Part shown: positions 17,629 through 25,895 of the stretch, piece by piece
How positions within the stretch are numbered: the stretch's first letter is position 1
Layout: the number at the start of each line of letters is the position of its first letter
Translations under genes and position numbers: made by a program
Source of the DNA: Archangium sp.
Lineage (GTDB): Bacteria > Myxococcota > Myxococcia > Myxococcales > Myxococcaceae
Direction of reading: 5' to 3'
Length of the DNA stretch: 64,000 nt
Assembly: GCA_030681645.1 (NCBI GenBank)
Contig: JAUXRX010000028.1
Coordinates: forward strand, 40,862-104,861
The notes under the pieces: generated by a model
The model's database searches: none
The model's input: only the letters and a program-made list of their open reading frames with translations
What the model was told of the DNA's origin: nothing

Positions 17629-18537
17629 TCATCGACCTTCACCCACGGGGGCCGCGATGAGCACGTCGCAGGTCACCTCTCGCAACACCCCTTCGGCCAC
17701 GCTCCCCAGGAACGCGCGCGCGAGCCCCTTTCGGGCGTGCGTGCCCAGACACAGCAGGTCCGCCTGACGGTGTTCCACGATGGCCAGGATGCCGGCACGC
17801 GGGTCACCTGAAGGCACGGAGACGCTCCACTGGAGGCCCGGGTATCCGGTCTGCAGCCAGGCTTGGAGCGTCGCCGAGGCCTCCGCTCGGAGCGTCTGCT
17901 GCTGCTCGATGAGGTCGCGCTCTGGATAGCCTCCGCGTCGAAGCGTGCGGTCGACCAGGTCGTCGCGCACGTGAACCACCCGGCGATCCTGCAAGTGGGC
18001 GCCGGTGAGCCGCAGCCCGAGCTCGACTGCGCGCCGGCTCCCCTCCGGGGGGAGCTCGACCGCGGCCAACAGCCGCCGGTAGACCCGCCTGACCGGAAGA
18101 TTGACGATCAGCGCGGGGAACGTCCCATGACGGACCAGCCGCTCAGCGGTGGTTCCCAACAGCAGGTTGCGGAACCGCCTGGTGCCGTGCCGGCCGAGGA
18201 CGATCAGCTCGGCCCTCTCCTGGTCAGCTGCCACCCGCAGGAGCTCCTCGAAGGCCTCGCCGTACGCGAGGACAGACTCGACCGCGACGCCCTTCACGGC
18301 GTCGTGCACGCGCGCCTCGGCATCATCGAGGCCTTCACGGGCCCTGGCCTCACACTTGCGGTCCTTGCGGAGCGAGGCGGGCAACACGTGCACCACCACC
18401 ACCTGGGCACCCGGGGCCACCAGCCGGGCCGCCCGCTCGACAGCGCGCGTTCCGCCCGCGGAGAAGTCCGTCGCGACCACCACGCGCCGCAGCGGCAGTG
18501 CCTTCGACGGCCGTCCTTTGCTCTGGTTCTCGTTCAT
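17629..18537 (-). CDS. Two-domain universal stress protein
   Basis: A 302-residue protein with two UspA domains. The first (about 15-150) has VVVATDFSAGGTRAVERAA, VVVVHVLP and the nucleotide-binding end ELIVLGRHGTRRFRNLLLGT. The second (about 155-298) has LLAAVELPPEG and DLLCLGTHARKGLARAFLGS. The G-2x-G-9x-G pattern is kept in both, suggesting ATP binding. It is cytoplasmic. It lies 42 bp downstream of the larger stress protein gene on the same strand, so they probably form one operon. Confidence 0.93.
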   Translation of the reverse strand: MNENQSKGRPSKALPLRRVVVATDFSAGGTRAVERAARLVAPGAQVVVVHVLPASLRKDRKCEARAREGLDDAEARVHDAVKGVAVESVLAYGEAFEELLRVAADQERAELIVLGRHGTRRFRNLLLGTTAERLVRHGTFPALIVNLPVRRVYRRLLAAVELPPEGSRRAVELGLRLTGAHLQDRRVVHVRDDLVDRTLRRGGYPERDLIEQQQTLRAEASATLQAWLQTGYPGLQWSVSVPSGDPRAGILAIVEHRQADLLCLGTHARKGLARAFLGSVAEGVLREVTCDVLIAAPVGEGR

Positions 18538-18579
18538 CGCTCCCTCTTTGCTTGAATTCGGCGCACGCCGATTTGGACT

Positions 18580-19884
18580 TCAGCCTTCACGCTCTGGAGG
18601 CACGAGCACCACCGGGACGCGAGAGCGCTGCACGACCTCTTGCGCTTGCGAGCCCAGGAGGGTGCGTGCGATTCCCGCCCGGCCGTGGGTCGCCATGCAG
18701 ATCGCATCGACCCCCAGTCGCCCCGACGCATGCCAGATGCCCAGCGCCGCGGTGTCGTCGCTGGCCAGCTCGAATTCCGTGCTCACCCCGCGCCCGGCCG
18801 CGCCTGGTGGGACCAGGGCGCGAAGCCGCTGCGTCAAGGTCGCCTCCGTCTCGACGGGCTGGCGCGTACTGACGTGCAGCAGATGGACGACGCCGCCCGC
18901 TGCGACGAACCCATAGCCCACCGGAATGGCGCGCTTGGCCAGCGCCGAGAAGTCCGTGGGGATCAGCACCCGGCGGAACGTCCGCAGGTCACCCTCAACC
19001 CCCTCAGCCCCCGCGGCTGGTACGCACACGACGTTGCAGGAGGCCCGCTCGAGCACGCCGCGAGAAACGGACCCCTGCCAGAGCCGCGCGACGCCCGTTC
19101 GCTGGTGCGCGCCCACGACGAGGAGATCGACGCCGGCCTCGGCCGCGAGGAGCGCCAGGTGGGCCTCGACCAGGCCCTGGCCCGGCTTCACGGCGTAGGT
19201 GGTCTCCCCGGCGCCGGGCAGGTCTCCTGCCCAGGCACGCAGGTCGCGCAGCAGCGGCTCGGCGAGCTGCGGCGGGACTTCGCCGGGGGCGCCCATGCCC
19301 GAAAGGCCCAGCCGCAGCTGCTCCCCGAAGGGTGAAACGACCTGGGTGAGGAGCAGGTCGAGCCGCCCGATGGTTCGCAGCGCCGCCGCCCAGAGGAGGG
19401 CCGCCTTCGACGTGGAGGCGAGCTCGACCCCCACCATCGCGCGAAGGGCCCTGTCGCCTCGCGCCCACGCCTCGAGGCTGGCGGGCTCCCGCACCACGAG
19501 CACGGGAAGGGGGGAGGTCTGCGCGACGCGCTCAGCGACGCTGCCCAGGGCCCGGCGCCGGTCCTTCCCCGCCCCCAGCACGAGGAGGTGCCCGCCGACC
19601 GCTCGAGCGACCTCGACCAGCTTCACCGGGGCGACCCCTGGCAGGACCACCTGTTCGACCTCGATGCCAAACCGCGCTGCCAGCTGTTCCGCCTGCTCGC
19701 GCACCGCCCGATGTCTGGGCTCGTAGAGCGCGTGGTGCGCGCTCGCTGCGGTCAGCTCCGCCCCCAGCTCGTCGATGATGTGCACGAGCACGAGCGTCAC
19801 CCCGAGGCCCCTGGCCAGCGCACCGGCGCCCTGCGCGGCCTGCGTGCCGACTTCCGTGAGATCCGTTCCGCAGACGATCGTCAT
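18580..19884 (-). CDS. Three-domain universal stress protein
   Basis: A 434-residue protein with three UspA-type domains. The first (1-140) begins MTIVCGTDLTEVGTQAAQGA and has a degenerate loop GAGKDRRRALGSVAE. The second (about 145-295) has HLALLAAEAGVDLLVVGAHQ and a GVARLWQGSVS loop. The third (about 300-430) has RRVLIPTDFSALAKRAIPV and ICMATHGRAGIARTLLGSQA. Triple fusions are less common than single or double Usp proteins. First gene of a minus-strand pair. The 340-bp region upstream should hold its promoter. Confidence 0.9.
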   Translation of the reverse strand: MTIVCGTDLTEVGTQAAQGAGALARGLGVTLVLVHIIDELGAELTAASAHHALYEPRHRAVREQAEQLAARFGIEVEQVVLPGVAPVKLVEVARAVGGHLLVLGAGKDRRRALGSVAERVAQTSPLPVLVVREPASLEAWARGDRALRAMVGVELASTSKAALLWAAALRTIGRLDLLLTQVVSPFGEQLRLGLSGMGAPGEVPPQLAEPLLRDLRAWAGDLPGAGETTYAVKPGQGLVEAHLALLAAEAGVDLLVVGAHQRTGVARLWQGSVSRGVLERASCNVVCVPAAGAEGVEGDLRTFRRVLIPTDFSALAKRAIPVGYGFVAAGGVVHLLHVSTRQPVETEATLTQRLRALVPPGAAGRGVSTEFELASDDTAALGIWHASGRLGVDAICMATHGRAGIARTLLGSQAQEVVQRSRVPVVLVPPEREG

Positions 19885-20210
19885 GGCGTCTCCCTGTCAG
19901 GGCGCAGCTTCTGAGAGTCGGCGTGCTGGAAGACGGTGCTCGATCCGACGGACGGAGGTGGTCATGAGGTGCCTCGAAGTCGAGCATGAAGCGTGCCTGT
20001 AACTGGTGAGGTCTGAGCACGTTCGCGGTGCAGTTCGTGGCCGCAACGGATGCGCAGTGGGCCGCTCTGGCGCAAGGGCGTTCGCGACCGGTCGATGGGA
20101 TCTCGCCCAGGGCCTGCGCCATACGCCGATCGCGCAGTGTCTCGGCTCGGGGGCTCATTCGAACGACGAAGAGATGGTCGTTGCCGACCGACTCGATCGC
20201 GTGGTGCTCG
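19885..20210. promoter_or_regulatory. Upstream region of the stress-protein operon
   Basis: About 325 bases without a supportable gene between the stress-protein start and the right copy of the direct repeat. It must carry the promoter for the two stress proteins. I cannot name a specific promoter box. Confidence 0.35.
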
Positions 20211-20322
20211 TGGCTGCTGTCCAGGCTCAGACCGGCGTCGGGCCGCGGGGCAGGGCGTTCCACTTCGCCACCGACGGCCGCAGCCAGTTCGCCTCTGCAT
20301 ACGCCCTGAGCGTCGGGGGCAG
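20211..20322. repeat. 112-bp direct repeat, right copy
   Basis: The counterpart of 13016-13127. Here it is the real 3' end of the intact yfcF-like gene (stop at 20227-20229) plus 16 bases past the stop. Of the 8 differences between the copies, four are silent and four change a residue in the glutathione transferase frame. Confidence 0.93.
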
Positions 20323-20862
20323 CGCGGTGCCGTTGAGGTTGAGCCGCTGCAGCATCAGCGCGAGGTCGGCGTCGGCGATGCACCAGCTCGCGAACAGCGT
20401 GGGCCGGCCGTGCGCGAGCAGCGGTTCCACCGCGTCCACGAGCCGCTTCACCGTGGCCTCGGCTTCCGCGCTGAGCGGCGTGGTGGCGCGCGCGAACCAG
20501 AGGGTGGTGGTGGGCCGCTCCTGGCGAATGGCCATCAGGTCGGTGCGCAGGAAGGACTGCACCTCGCGGCAGGTGGCGCGCTCCTCGAGGTTCTCCGGGT
20601 AGAGCCGCGGGTGCTTCGGGAACGGGAAGGACTCGGCCAGGTACTCGGTGATGGCCATCGACTCCGCCAGCCAGAAGTCACCGCGCCGCAGCGCAGGGAC
20701 CTTCTTCGTGCGCGCGCCGTAGCCGGGCGCGAAGGTCTCTTTCTTCGAGAGCACCCTCGTGACCAGCTCGTAGGGCAGCTGCTTCTCTTCCAGCGCCACG
20801 AAGGCCGACATCGCCCAGGGGCTGTCGTAGTTCGCGTCGACGTACAGGGTCAGCTCGCTCAT
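20227..20862 (-). CDS. yfcF: Glutathione S-transferase, YfcF family
   Basis: A 211-residue glutathione transferase closely following E. coli YfcF along its whole length: SELTLYVDANYDSPWAMSAF, LEEKQLPYEL, ESMAITEYLAESFP, RLYPENLEERA, SFLRTDLMAIRQERPTT and ASWCIADADLALMLQRL. The thioredoxin-like N-domain spans about 1-80 and the helical C-domain about 90-205. The family conjugates or reduces with glutathione and has peroxidase activity; cytoplasmic. ATG 20862 has an AAGGAG ribosome site overlapping the rapZ stop, and a GTG directly before it (20865) is an alternative start. It is co-transcribed with rapZ. Confidence 0.93.
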   Translation of the reverse strand: MSELTLYVDANYDSPWAMSAFVALEEKQLPYELVTRVLSKKETFAPGYGARTKKVPALRRGDFWLAESMAITEYLAESFPFPKHPRLYPENLEERATCREVQSFLRTDLMAIRQERPTTTLWFARATTPLSAEAEATVKRLVDAVEPLLAHGRPTLFASWCIADADLALMLQRLNLNGTALPPTLRAYAEANWLRPSVAKWNALPRGPTPV

Positions 20863-20865
20863 CAC

Positions 20866-21714
20866 TCACTCCTTCTCGATGTCGCGGTCCCACAGCTGGG
20901 CGTGCTCGCCGAACGGGGCCAGCTTGAGCCGCTGCGTGAGCGCGTGGGCGATGGCCACCGAGCGGTGCTTGCCGCCGGTGCAGCCGATGGCCACGGTGAG
21001 GTAGCTCTTGCCCTCGCGTTGGTAGCGCGGCACCAGGAACTCGAGCAGCTCGTAGGTCTTGTCGAGGAACACCCAGGCGTCGGGCCGGTCGAGCACGAAG
21101 GCCGCCACGTTCGGCTCGCGGCCGGTGAAGGCCTTGAGCTCGGGCACGAAGAAGGGGTTGGGCAGGAAGCGCACGTCGAGCACCATGTCGGCGTTGCTGG
21201 GCACGCCGTACTTGAAGCCGAACGACATCACGCTCACCGACAGGCCGTGCGAGGTGGTGCCGAAGCGCGCCATCACCTGGCGCCGCAGCTCGTGCACCGT
21301 CATGGTCGAGGTGTCCACCACGTGTTCGGCCTGCTCGCGCAGGGCCTGCAGCGCTTCCCGCTCGCGCGAGATGCCGTCGGCCACGCTCCCCGCGCCTGCC
21401 AGCGGGTGCCTGCGCCGCGTCTCGGAATAGCGCCGGGTGAGCGCGTCGTCTGACGAGTCGAGGAAGAGCACCTCGACCTTGTGACCGGCGCGGCGGGCCT
21501 CTTCGATCGCGCGCGGCGCGTCTTTCAAGAACTGCCCTTCGCGCACGTCGACCACGAAGGCGAGCAGGTCGCGCGACTCACCCAGCTCGGTCACCTTCAT
21601 CAGCAGCGGGGCGGGCAGGTTGTCGATGCAGAACCAGCCCGCGTCTTCCAGCGCGCGGATGGCGGTCGACTTGCCCGAGCCGGACATGCCGGTGATGACG
21701 ATGATGCTCTTCAT
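20866..21714 (-). CDS. rapZ: RapZ family nucleotide-binding protein / RNase adapter
   Basis: A 282-residue RapZ (YvcJ) family protein. Walker A GMSGSGKS at 9-16, then AIRALEDAGWFCIDNLP. The C-terminal domain has the family blocks MSFGFKYGVPSNADMVLDVR, LPNPFF, TVAIGCTGGKHRSVAIAH. In E. coli RapZ delivers small RNAs to RNase E; in many bacteria it is encoded with hprK and PTS genes, as here. It lies downstream of hprK with a 34-bp gap occupied by a dispersed repeat, and its stop abuts the yfcF start. Confidence 0.96.
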   Translation of the reverse strand: MKSIIVITGMSGSGKSTAIRALEDAGWFCIDNLPAPLLMKVTELGESRDLLAFVVDVREGQFLKDAPRAIEEARRAGHKVEVLFLDSSDDALTRRYSETRRRHPLAGAGSVADGISREREALQALREQAEHVVDTSTMTVHELRRQVMARFGTTSHGLSVSVMSFGFKYGVPSNADMVLDVRFLPNPFFVPELKAFTGREPNVAAFVLDRPDAWVFLDKTYELLEFLVPRYQREGKSYLTVAIGCTGGKHRSVAIAHALTQRLKLAPFGEHAQLWDRDIEKE

Positions 21715-21715
21715 G

Positions 21716-21748
21716 GCCCGTTCACCCCGAGCGGAGTCGAGGGGCGGC
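21716..21748. repeat. Dispersed 28-bp repeat, copy 2
   Basis: CCCGTTCACCCCGAGCGGAG followed by TCGAGGGGCGG fills the 34-bp gap between hprK and rapZ, so it lies within an operon. Confidence 0.9.
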
Positions 21749-22759
21749 TCATTCCACTTCCTCTTCGTCGTGGTGGCGGCGCACCACCGAGCTGCTGGTC
21801 TGCGGCGTGCCGATGCGGCTGGCCGTGCCCGAGATGGCCTGCGTCACCTTCTCGGCGAACTCCTGCGCCGAGTGGTGGCCGCGCAGCTTGAGCAGGTGAT
21901 TGCGCGCGGCGACCTCGACGATGGTGGTCATGTTGCGGCCCGGGCGCACCGGCACCACCGAGAGCGGCGCCTCGACGCCCACCAGCGGCATCAACTTCTC
22001 GTCGAGGCCCAGGCGGTCGTACTCGGCCGAGTTGGTCCACTCCACGAACTCGATGATCAGCTCGATCTTCTTGCGGTCGCGCACCGAGGCCACGCCGAAG
22101 AGGTCCTTGATGTTGAGAATGCCCAGGCCGCGGATCTCCATGTGGTGCTGGATGAGGTCGTTGCCGTGGCCGTACACGTCGCCCGCGCGGCGGGTCAGGT
22201 TGACGATGTCGTCGGCCACCAGGCGATGGCCGCGCATCACCAGGTCGAGGGCGATCTCCGACTTGCCGATGCCCGACTTGCCCAGCATCAGCACGCCCAC
22301 GCCGAACACGTCGATGAGCACGCCGTGGAGGCTGCCGGTGGCGGTGAGCGCCTCTTCGAGGAACGCCTGCACCTGGCTGATGAAGGCCGAGCTCACCAGC
22401 GGCGTGCGCATCAGCGCGAGGCGGTTCTGGCGGCAGCCTTCCAGCAGCGGCGCGGGCAGCTCGAGGCCCTTGGTCACCACCACGCAGGCCAGCCGGCTCT
22501 CGAAGAGCTTGCTGAGCACCGCGCTCTGCTGCTCCTCGGTGAGGGTGCGCAGGTAGCTGATCTCGGTGTTCCCGAAGACCTGCACCCGCTCGGCGTGGAG
22601 GTGCTCGGTGAAGCCGGTGAGCGCCAGGCCCGGCTTCTGAATGCGGCTCGAGCTGATGGCGTGATCGAGGCCCTCTTCGCCGGCGACCAGCTCGAGCTTC
22701 AGGTCGTACTGCTCGTCAGCGAGCAGGCGCGAGACGGGAATCTGCAGGGCGGTAGGCAC
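21749..22759 (-). CDS. hprK: HPr kinase/phosphorylase
   Basis: A 336-residue HprK, the bifunctional enzyme that phosphorylates or dephosphorylates a serine of HPr. The N-domain is about 1-135. The catalytic C-domain has the conserved His145 (LHGVLIDV), Walker A GKSGIGKS at 160-167, the acidic pair VADD at 181-184, and the HprK signature MEIRGLGILNIKDLFG at 207-222. An acidic/His C-terminal tail (HHDEEEVE) follows. It heads the hprK-rapZ-yfcF run. No HPr or EI gene is in the window. Confidence 0.96.
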   Translation of the reverse strand: MPTALQIPVSRLLADEQYDLKLELVAGEEGLDHAISSSRIQKPGLALTGFTEHLHAERVQVFGNTEISYLRTLTEEQQSAVLSKLFESRLACVVVTKGLELPAPLLEGCRQNRLALMRTPLVSSAFISQVQAFLEEALTATGSLHGVLIDVFGVGVLMLGKSGIGKSEIALDLVMRGHRLVADDIVNLTRRAGDVYGHGNDLIQHHMEIRGLGILNIKDLFGVASVRDRKKIELIIEFVEWTNSAEYDRLGLDEKLMPLVGVEAPLSVVPVRPGRNMTTIVEVAARNHLLKLRGHHSAQEFAEKVTQAISGTASRIGTPQTSSSVVRRHHDEEEVE

Positions 22760-22828
22760 GCGGACGATATTGCATGCGGCACGTCACCGGCGCCATTCCG
22801 AAGCGGCAGGGGCTAACGTCGGGCCCTG

Positions 22829-23341
22829 ATGCCGACCGACACCATCGACTTCATGGGCCAGCAGGTTCCACTCGAAGCCGAGCGGGTGGCGACTCACGGC
22901 GTCCAGCTCACCCCGGGCGCGGTCGAGCAGCTGCGCCGGTTGCCGGGCCTCAAGGCGCTCAACCTCAACACCAGCGACACCACCGACGAGCTGCTCGCGG
23001 CGATCTGCCGCCTGGTGACGCTCGAGGATCTCGACGTCAGCTGCACCAACATCACCGATGCGGGCGCGGCGCACCTGCGGGGGCTGGTCCACCTCCGGCA
23101 CCTGCGCATCAAGGAGAACGACCTCAGCGACGCGCTCGTCGATCACCTGCTCGCCCTGCCGGACCTCGAGACCCTCAACCTGAAGGGCCTCGCGTTGAGC
23201 GACGCGGCCATCGAGCGGCTGGCCGCGCTGGGCAAGCTCGAGCAGGTGGTCTTCTCGGGGCTGCGCAGCCGCGCCGGCGTCGAGGCGCTCAAGCACCTGC
23301 GCCCGGCCTGCGACGTGGTGCTCGACGGAACCAGCCTCTGA
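22829..23341 (+). CDS. Leucine-rich repeat protein
   Basis: A 170-residue protein built of about five leucine-rich repeats of the ribonuclease-inhibitor/F-box type: LPGLKALNLNTSDTTDELL, LVTLEDLDVSCTNITDAG, LVHLRHLRIKENDLSDALV, LPDLETLNLKGLALSDAAI and LGKLEQVVFSG. No signal peptide is seen, so it is probably cytoplasmic and binds a protein partner. ATG 22829 is the first start; it is divergent from hprK across 69 bp and ends 3 bp from the convergent cysteine-rich lipoprotein gene. Confidence 0.85.
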   Translation: MPTDTIDFMGQQVPLEAERVATHGVQLTPGAVEQLRRLPGLKALNLNTSDTTDELLAAICRLVTLEDLDVSCTNITDAGAAHLRGLVHLRHLRIKENDLSDALVDHLLALPDLETLNLKGLALSDAAIERLAALGKLEQVVFSGLRSRAGVEALKHLRPACDVVLDGTSL

Positions 23342-23343
23342 GC

Positions 23344-24843
23344 TCAGGGGCAGCGGCCGGTGCCCATGTTGCAGCTGAGCCCGCCACCGCAGAACCGCCC
23401 GTCGCAGCAGCGCTGCCCCGACGCACCGCAGGCCTCGCAGGTGTTGTTGCCGCAGGTGAAGCCGGCCGCGCAGAAGTCGCCGTTGCGGGCGTTGCAGCAG
23501 CGCTGCCCCAGCCCACCGCAGGCCACGCAGGTGTTGTTGTCGTCGATGGTGCTGGGCGCGGTGCAGTCGACGCCCTGGCCACAGCGCTGCTGACCGGGCA
23601 GCCCGCACTGCCCCCCGTTGCAGCCGCCGCCGCTGCACGTGCCCTGACCCTGGGAACAGGCCGCGCCGTTGCCCACGCAGAGGTTCGAGTTGTTGTCGCA
23701 GCAGCCGCCCCCTTCGCACTGGTTGCCGTCGCAGCAGGGCGCGCCCGGCGTGCCGCACTGCCGGCACATCGAGTTGCCCGCGCAGGTCATGCTGGGAGAC
23801 GTGCAGAAGTCGGCCGCGTTGCTGTTGTTGCCCGCGGTGCAGCAGGTGGCGCCCGCGCCGCCGCAGGTGCCGCACGCACCGTTGGTGCAGGTGCCCAGGC
23901 CGCCTCCACACGCCGTGCCGTTGTCGAGGCAGACGTCGTTGACGCAGCACGCCCCCGCGCCCGCGCAGGTGTTGTTGTCGCAGCACGCCTGGCCCGCGCC
24001 GCCGCACGCGACGAAGGCGCCGCCGCGGCACACGTTGCCTGCCGGGCCGTTGTCGCCGCTGGGCACGCACACGCCGGTGGCCGCGTTGAAGCACCCGCCG
24101 CCGGCGCAGGCGTTGTTCGCGCAGGGGGGCTGGTAGGGGCCGCCACACACCTGGCACTGGCCACCGCCGCAGGTGCCGCTCGAGCAGGGGCTCCCCTCGG
24201 CGACGCAGACGCGGCCGTTGGTGTCGCAGCAGCCCGAGGAACAGCTGTTGCCGGGGCAGCACGCCTGGCCCGGGCCTCCGCAGGTGGCGCAGGTGCCGCC
24301 CGAGCAGACGGTGTTCGCGCCGGTGCACGACGAGTTCGAGCAGCACGGTTGCCCCGCGCCGCCGCACGCCGCGCAGGTGCCGCCCGCGCACGCCACGTTG
24401 GCCGCGGTGCACGAGGTGTTGGCGCAGCACGCCTGGCCGGGGCCGCCGCAGCTGCCGCAGCTCCCGCCGCTGCAGGTGCCGCCCAGGGTGGGGCAGGTGG
24501 CGCCGCCCGCCACGCAGGTGGAGTTGACGCAGCAGCCGCCTCCGCAGGCGTTGCCGTTGCAGCACGCCTCGCCGGGGCCGCCGCACACGGCGCAGACGTT
24601 GTTCCTGCACACGCTGCCGTCGCCGCACAGGTTCCCGGCGCAACACGCCTCGCCCGCGCCGCCGCAGCCGCGACAGACGCCGCTGTTGCAGGTGAGCGCG
24701 GAGTTGTCGCACGCGTTGTTCGCGCAGCACGGCTCACCGGGGCCGCCGCAGGCCGGGCTCGTGCCGCAGTTGCAGCTCGTGCAAGCCAGGCCCAGGGCGA
24801 GGGTGGCGAGCAACCAGAGGCGTCGGAAGGGGGAGATCTCCAT
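23344..24843 (-). CDS. Cysteine-rich repeat lipoprotein (CGGxGxxCC modules)
   Basis: A 499-residue exported protein. The signal peptide RRLWLLATLALGLAC ends in a probable lipobox cysteine at 21. The mature part is almost entirely modules of 30-45 residues, each opening with CGGPGQACC or a variant; I count about 13, separated by Gly/Asn/Ser-rich stretches with more cysteines. Such modules are common in large myxobacterial surface proteins and should form small disulfide knots outside the cell. The long repeated 'GCCGCAGGTGCCG'-like DNA suggests growth by duplication. No enzymatic domain. Confidence 0.85.
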   Translation of the reverse strand: MEISPFRRLWLLATLALGLACTSCNCGTSPACGGPGEPCCANNACDNSALTCNSGVCRGCGGAGEACCAGNLCGDGSVCRNNVCAVCGGPGEACCNGNACGGGCCVNSTCVAGGATCPTLGGTCSGGSCGSCGGPGQACCANTSCTAANVACAGGTCAACGGAGQPCCSNSSCTGANTVCSGGTCATCGGPGQACCPGNSCSSGCCDTNGRVCVAEGSPCSSGTCGGGQCQVCGGPYQPPCANNACAGGGCFNAATGVCVPSGDNGPAGNVCRGGAFVACGGAGQACCDNNTCAGAGACCVNDVCLDNGTACGGGLGTCTNGACGTCGGAGATCCTAGNNSNAADFCTSPSMTCAGNSMCRQCGTPGAPCCDGNQCEGGGCCDNNSNLCVGNGAACSQGQGTCSGGGCNGGQCGLPGQQRCGQGVDCTAPSTIDDNNTCVACGGLGQRCCNARNGDFCAAGFTCGNNTCEACGASGQRCCDGRFCGGGLSCNMGTGRCP

Positions 24844-24923
24844 TCCCCTGCAGTGGCTCGGTGGTGGCCTCAGCAGGCAGGGGTGGATGACTGGTCCGAG
24901 GTGCGCTCAGCCACTCGTCGTTC

Positions 24924-25142
24924 GTGGATGACCCGAAGCGCAGCATCGAGTTCGTGGACGAGCTGCAGGGGACGGTGAAGCGCCAGCAGGTGGGCGCGCT
25001 CCCGGGCTTCATGACGGCCGTCTCCGGGAGGCCGGTGCATCGCGTGGTGTTGTCCTCGCGCACGGAGGGCGCGGTGGTGCGCTTCGAGGACGGGCGGGGC
25101 GAGGTGTTGATGGTGATGGTGTGCCCGGGCGCTTCCTCGTGA
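24924..25142 (+). CDS. Small hypothetical protein
   Basis: A 72-residue reading frame from GTG 24924 (VDDPKRSIEFVDELQGTVKR, then SSRTEGAVVRFEDGRGEVL). Composition and predicted beta strands look protein-like, but there is no family match and the start is weak. It lies in the 440-bp region between the cysteine-rich lipoprotein start and the next plus-strand gene. Confidence 0.4.
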   Translation: MDDPKRSIEFVDELQGTVKRQQVGALPGFMTAVSGRPVHRVVLSSRTEGAVVRFEDGRGEVLMVMVCPGASS

Positions 25143-25220
25143 GCTGAGAGAGCGGTTGGAGCGTCCAGACGCCGTCTCCATCCTGCGCCCTCGGCGCGTG
25201 CGCCCCCCTGCGGCGGTGAT

Positions 25221-25236
25221 GGGCCGGCCCTTTGCA
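25221..25236 (+). promoter_or_regulatory. Candidate sigma-54 promoter
   Basis: GGGCCGGCCCTTTGCA has a good -12 element (TTGCA) and a GG placed 10 bases before the GC, as sigma-54 promoters require, but the -24 half is only partly matched. It would give a leader of about 40 bases before the ATG at 25288. Could be chance. Confidence 0.25.
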
Positions 25237-25287
25237 CTGCGACCGCCCATCGCGGGCATTCCGCTCGCGAGGACAGAGGAGCGGGCG

Positions 25288-25818
25288 ATGCGGATCAAGG
25301 GCGGCGGGGCTGCGCGGGTGATGGTCGAGGTGCCACGGCGGAAGAAGGAGCGGAGGCCGGCGCCACCGCTCGAGCGGTACTACCGCGACGGGTTCGAGGT
25401 GACGCCGGTGCGGGTGGCACCGGGTCGCAGCAGCCAGACCACGCTGGCGGTGGTGCGTGACCTGGCGGAGCAGGGCAGGGCGCGGGTGGAGCGCGACGAG
25501 CGGCGAGCGCGCGCGGAGCTGGTCGAGGTGGGGGAGTTGCTGGGCGGGCTGACGGCGGAGCTGGTGGTGGAGTTGATCAACCACTTCGTGCAGCGGCCGC
25601 CGTCGCAGCGGTCGGCGCCGATGGTGGTGCTGGGGGCGCTGACCAGCGCGCTGTTCGTGGAGTTCTGGTGCGTGCTCAAGGGTGGTGAGGCGCTCGATCG
25701 CGCGCTGACCGCCGCCGAGGACGCGGAGCAGGTGCTCGAGCAGTTCGTCTCGTTCATCGAGGAGACCGAGGGGCAGCCGGTGCGGCGGCTCATGGGCACG
25801 CTCTACGCGCTCGAGTGA
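25288..25818 (+). CDS. Hypothetical protein
   Basis: A 176-residue protein not matching a family I know. The first 60 residues are basic (PRRKKERRPAPPLERYYRDG). The rest is alpha-helical (LVEVGELLGGLTAELVVELI, RALTAAEDAEQVLEQF, SFIEETEGQPVRRLMGTLYA), with one moderately hydrophobic stretch (APMVVLGALTSALFVEFWCV). ATG 25288 was chosen for the GAGGAGCGGGCG ribosome site; an upstream start at 25156 would add a proline-rich run. Confidence 0.65.
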   Translation: MRIKGGGAARVMVEVPRRKKERRPAPPLERYYRDGFEVTPVRVAPGRSSQTTLAVVRDLAEQGRARVERDERRARAELVEVGELLGGLTAELVVELINHFVQRPPSQRSAPMVVLGALTSALFVEFWCVLKGGEALDRALTAAEDAEQVLEQFVSFIEETEGQPVRRLMGTLYALE

Positions 25819-25895
25819 ATCGAGGTGATCAGCCTCGAGAGACGTGGTCGGTCCTGGTTCCTGGCTGCGCTCGGTTCGCACGGGCCCTCACCGCG

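Noticed and set aside
20006..20210. Degraded hydrolase end beside the right direct repeat
   Set aside because: CTCGATCGCGTGGTG resembles the hydrolase's CTCGACCGGGTGGTG on the left, but the match is too short and gapped to claim a longer duplication.
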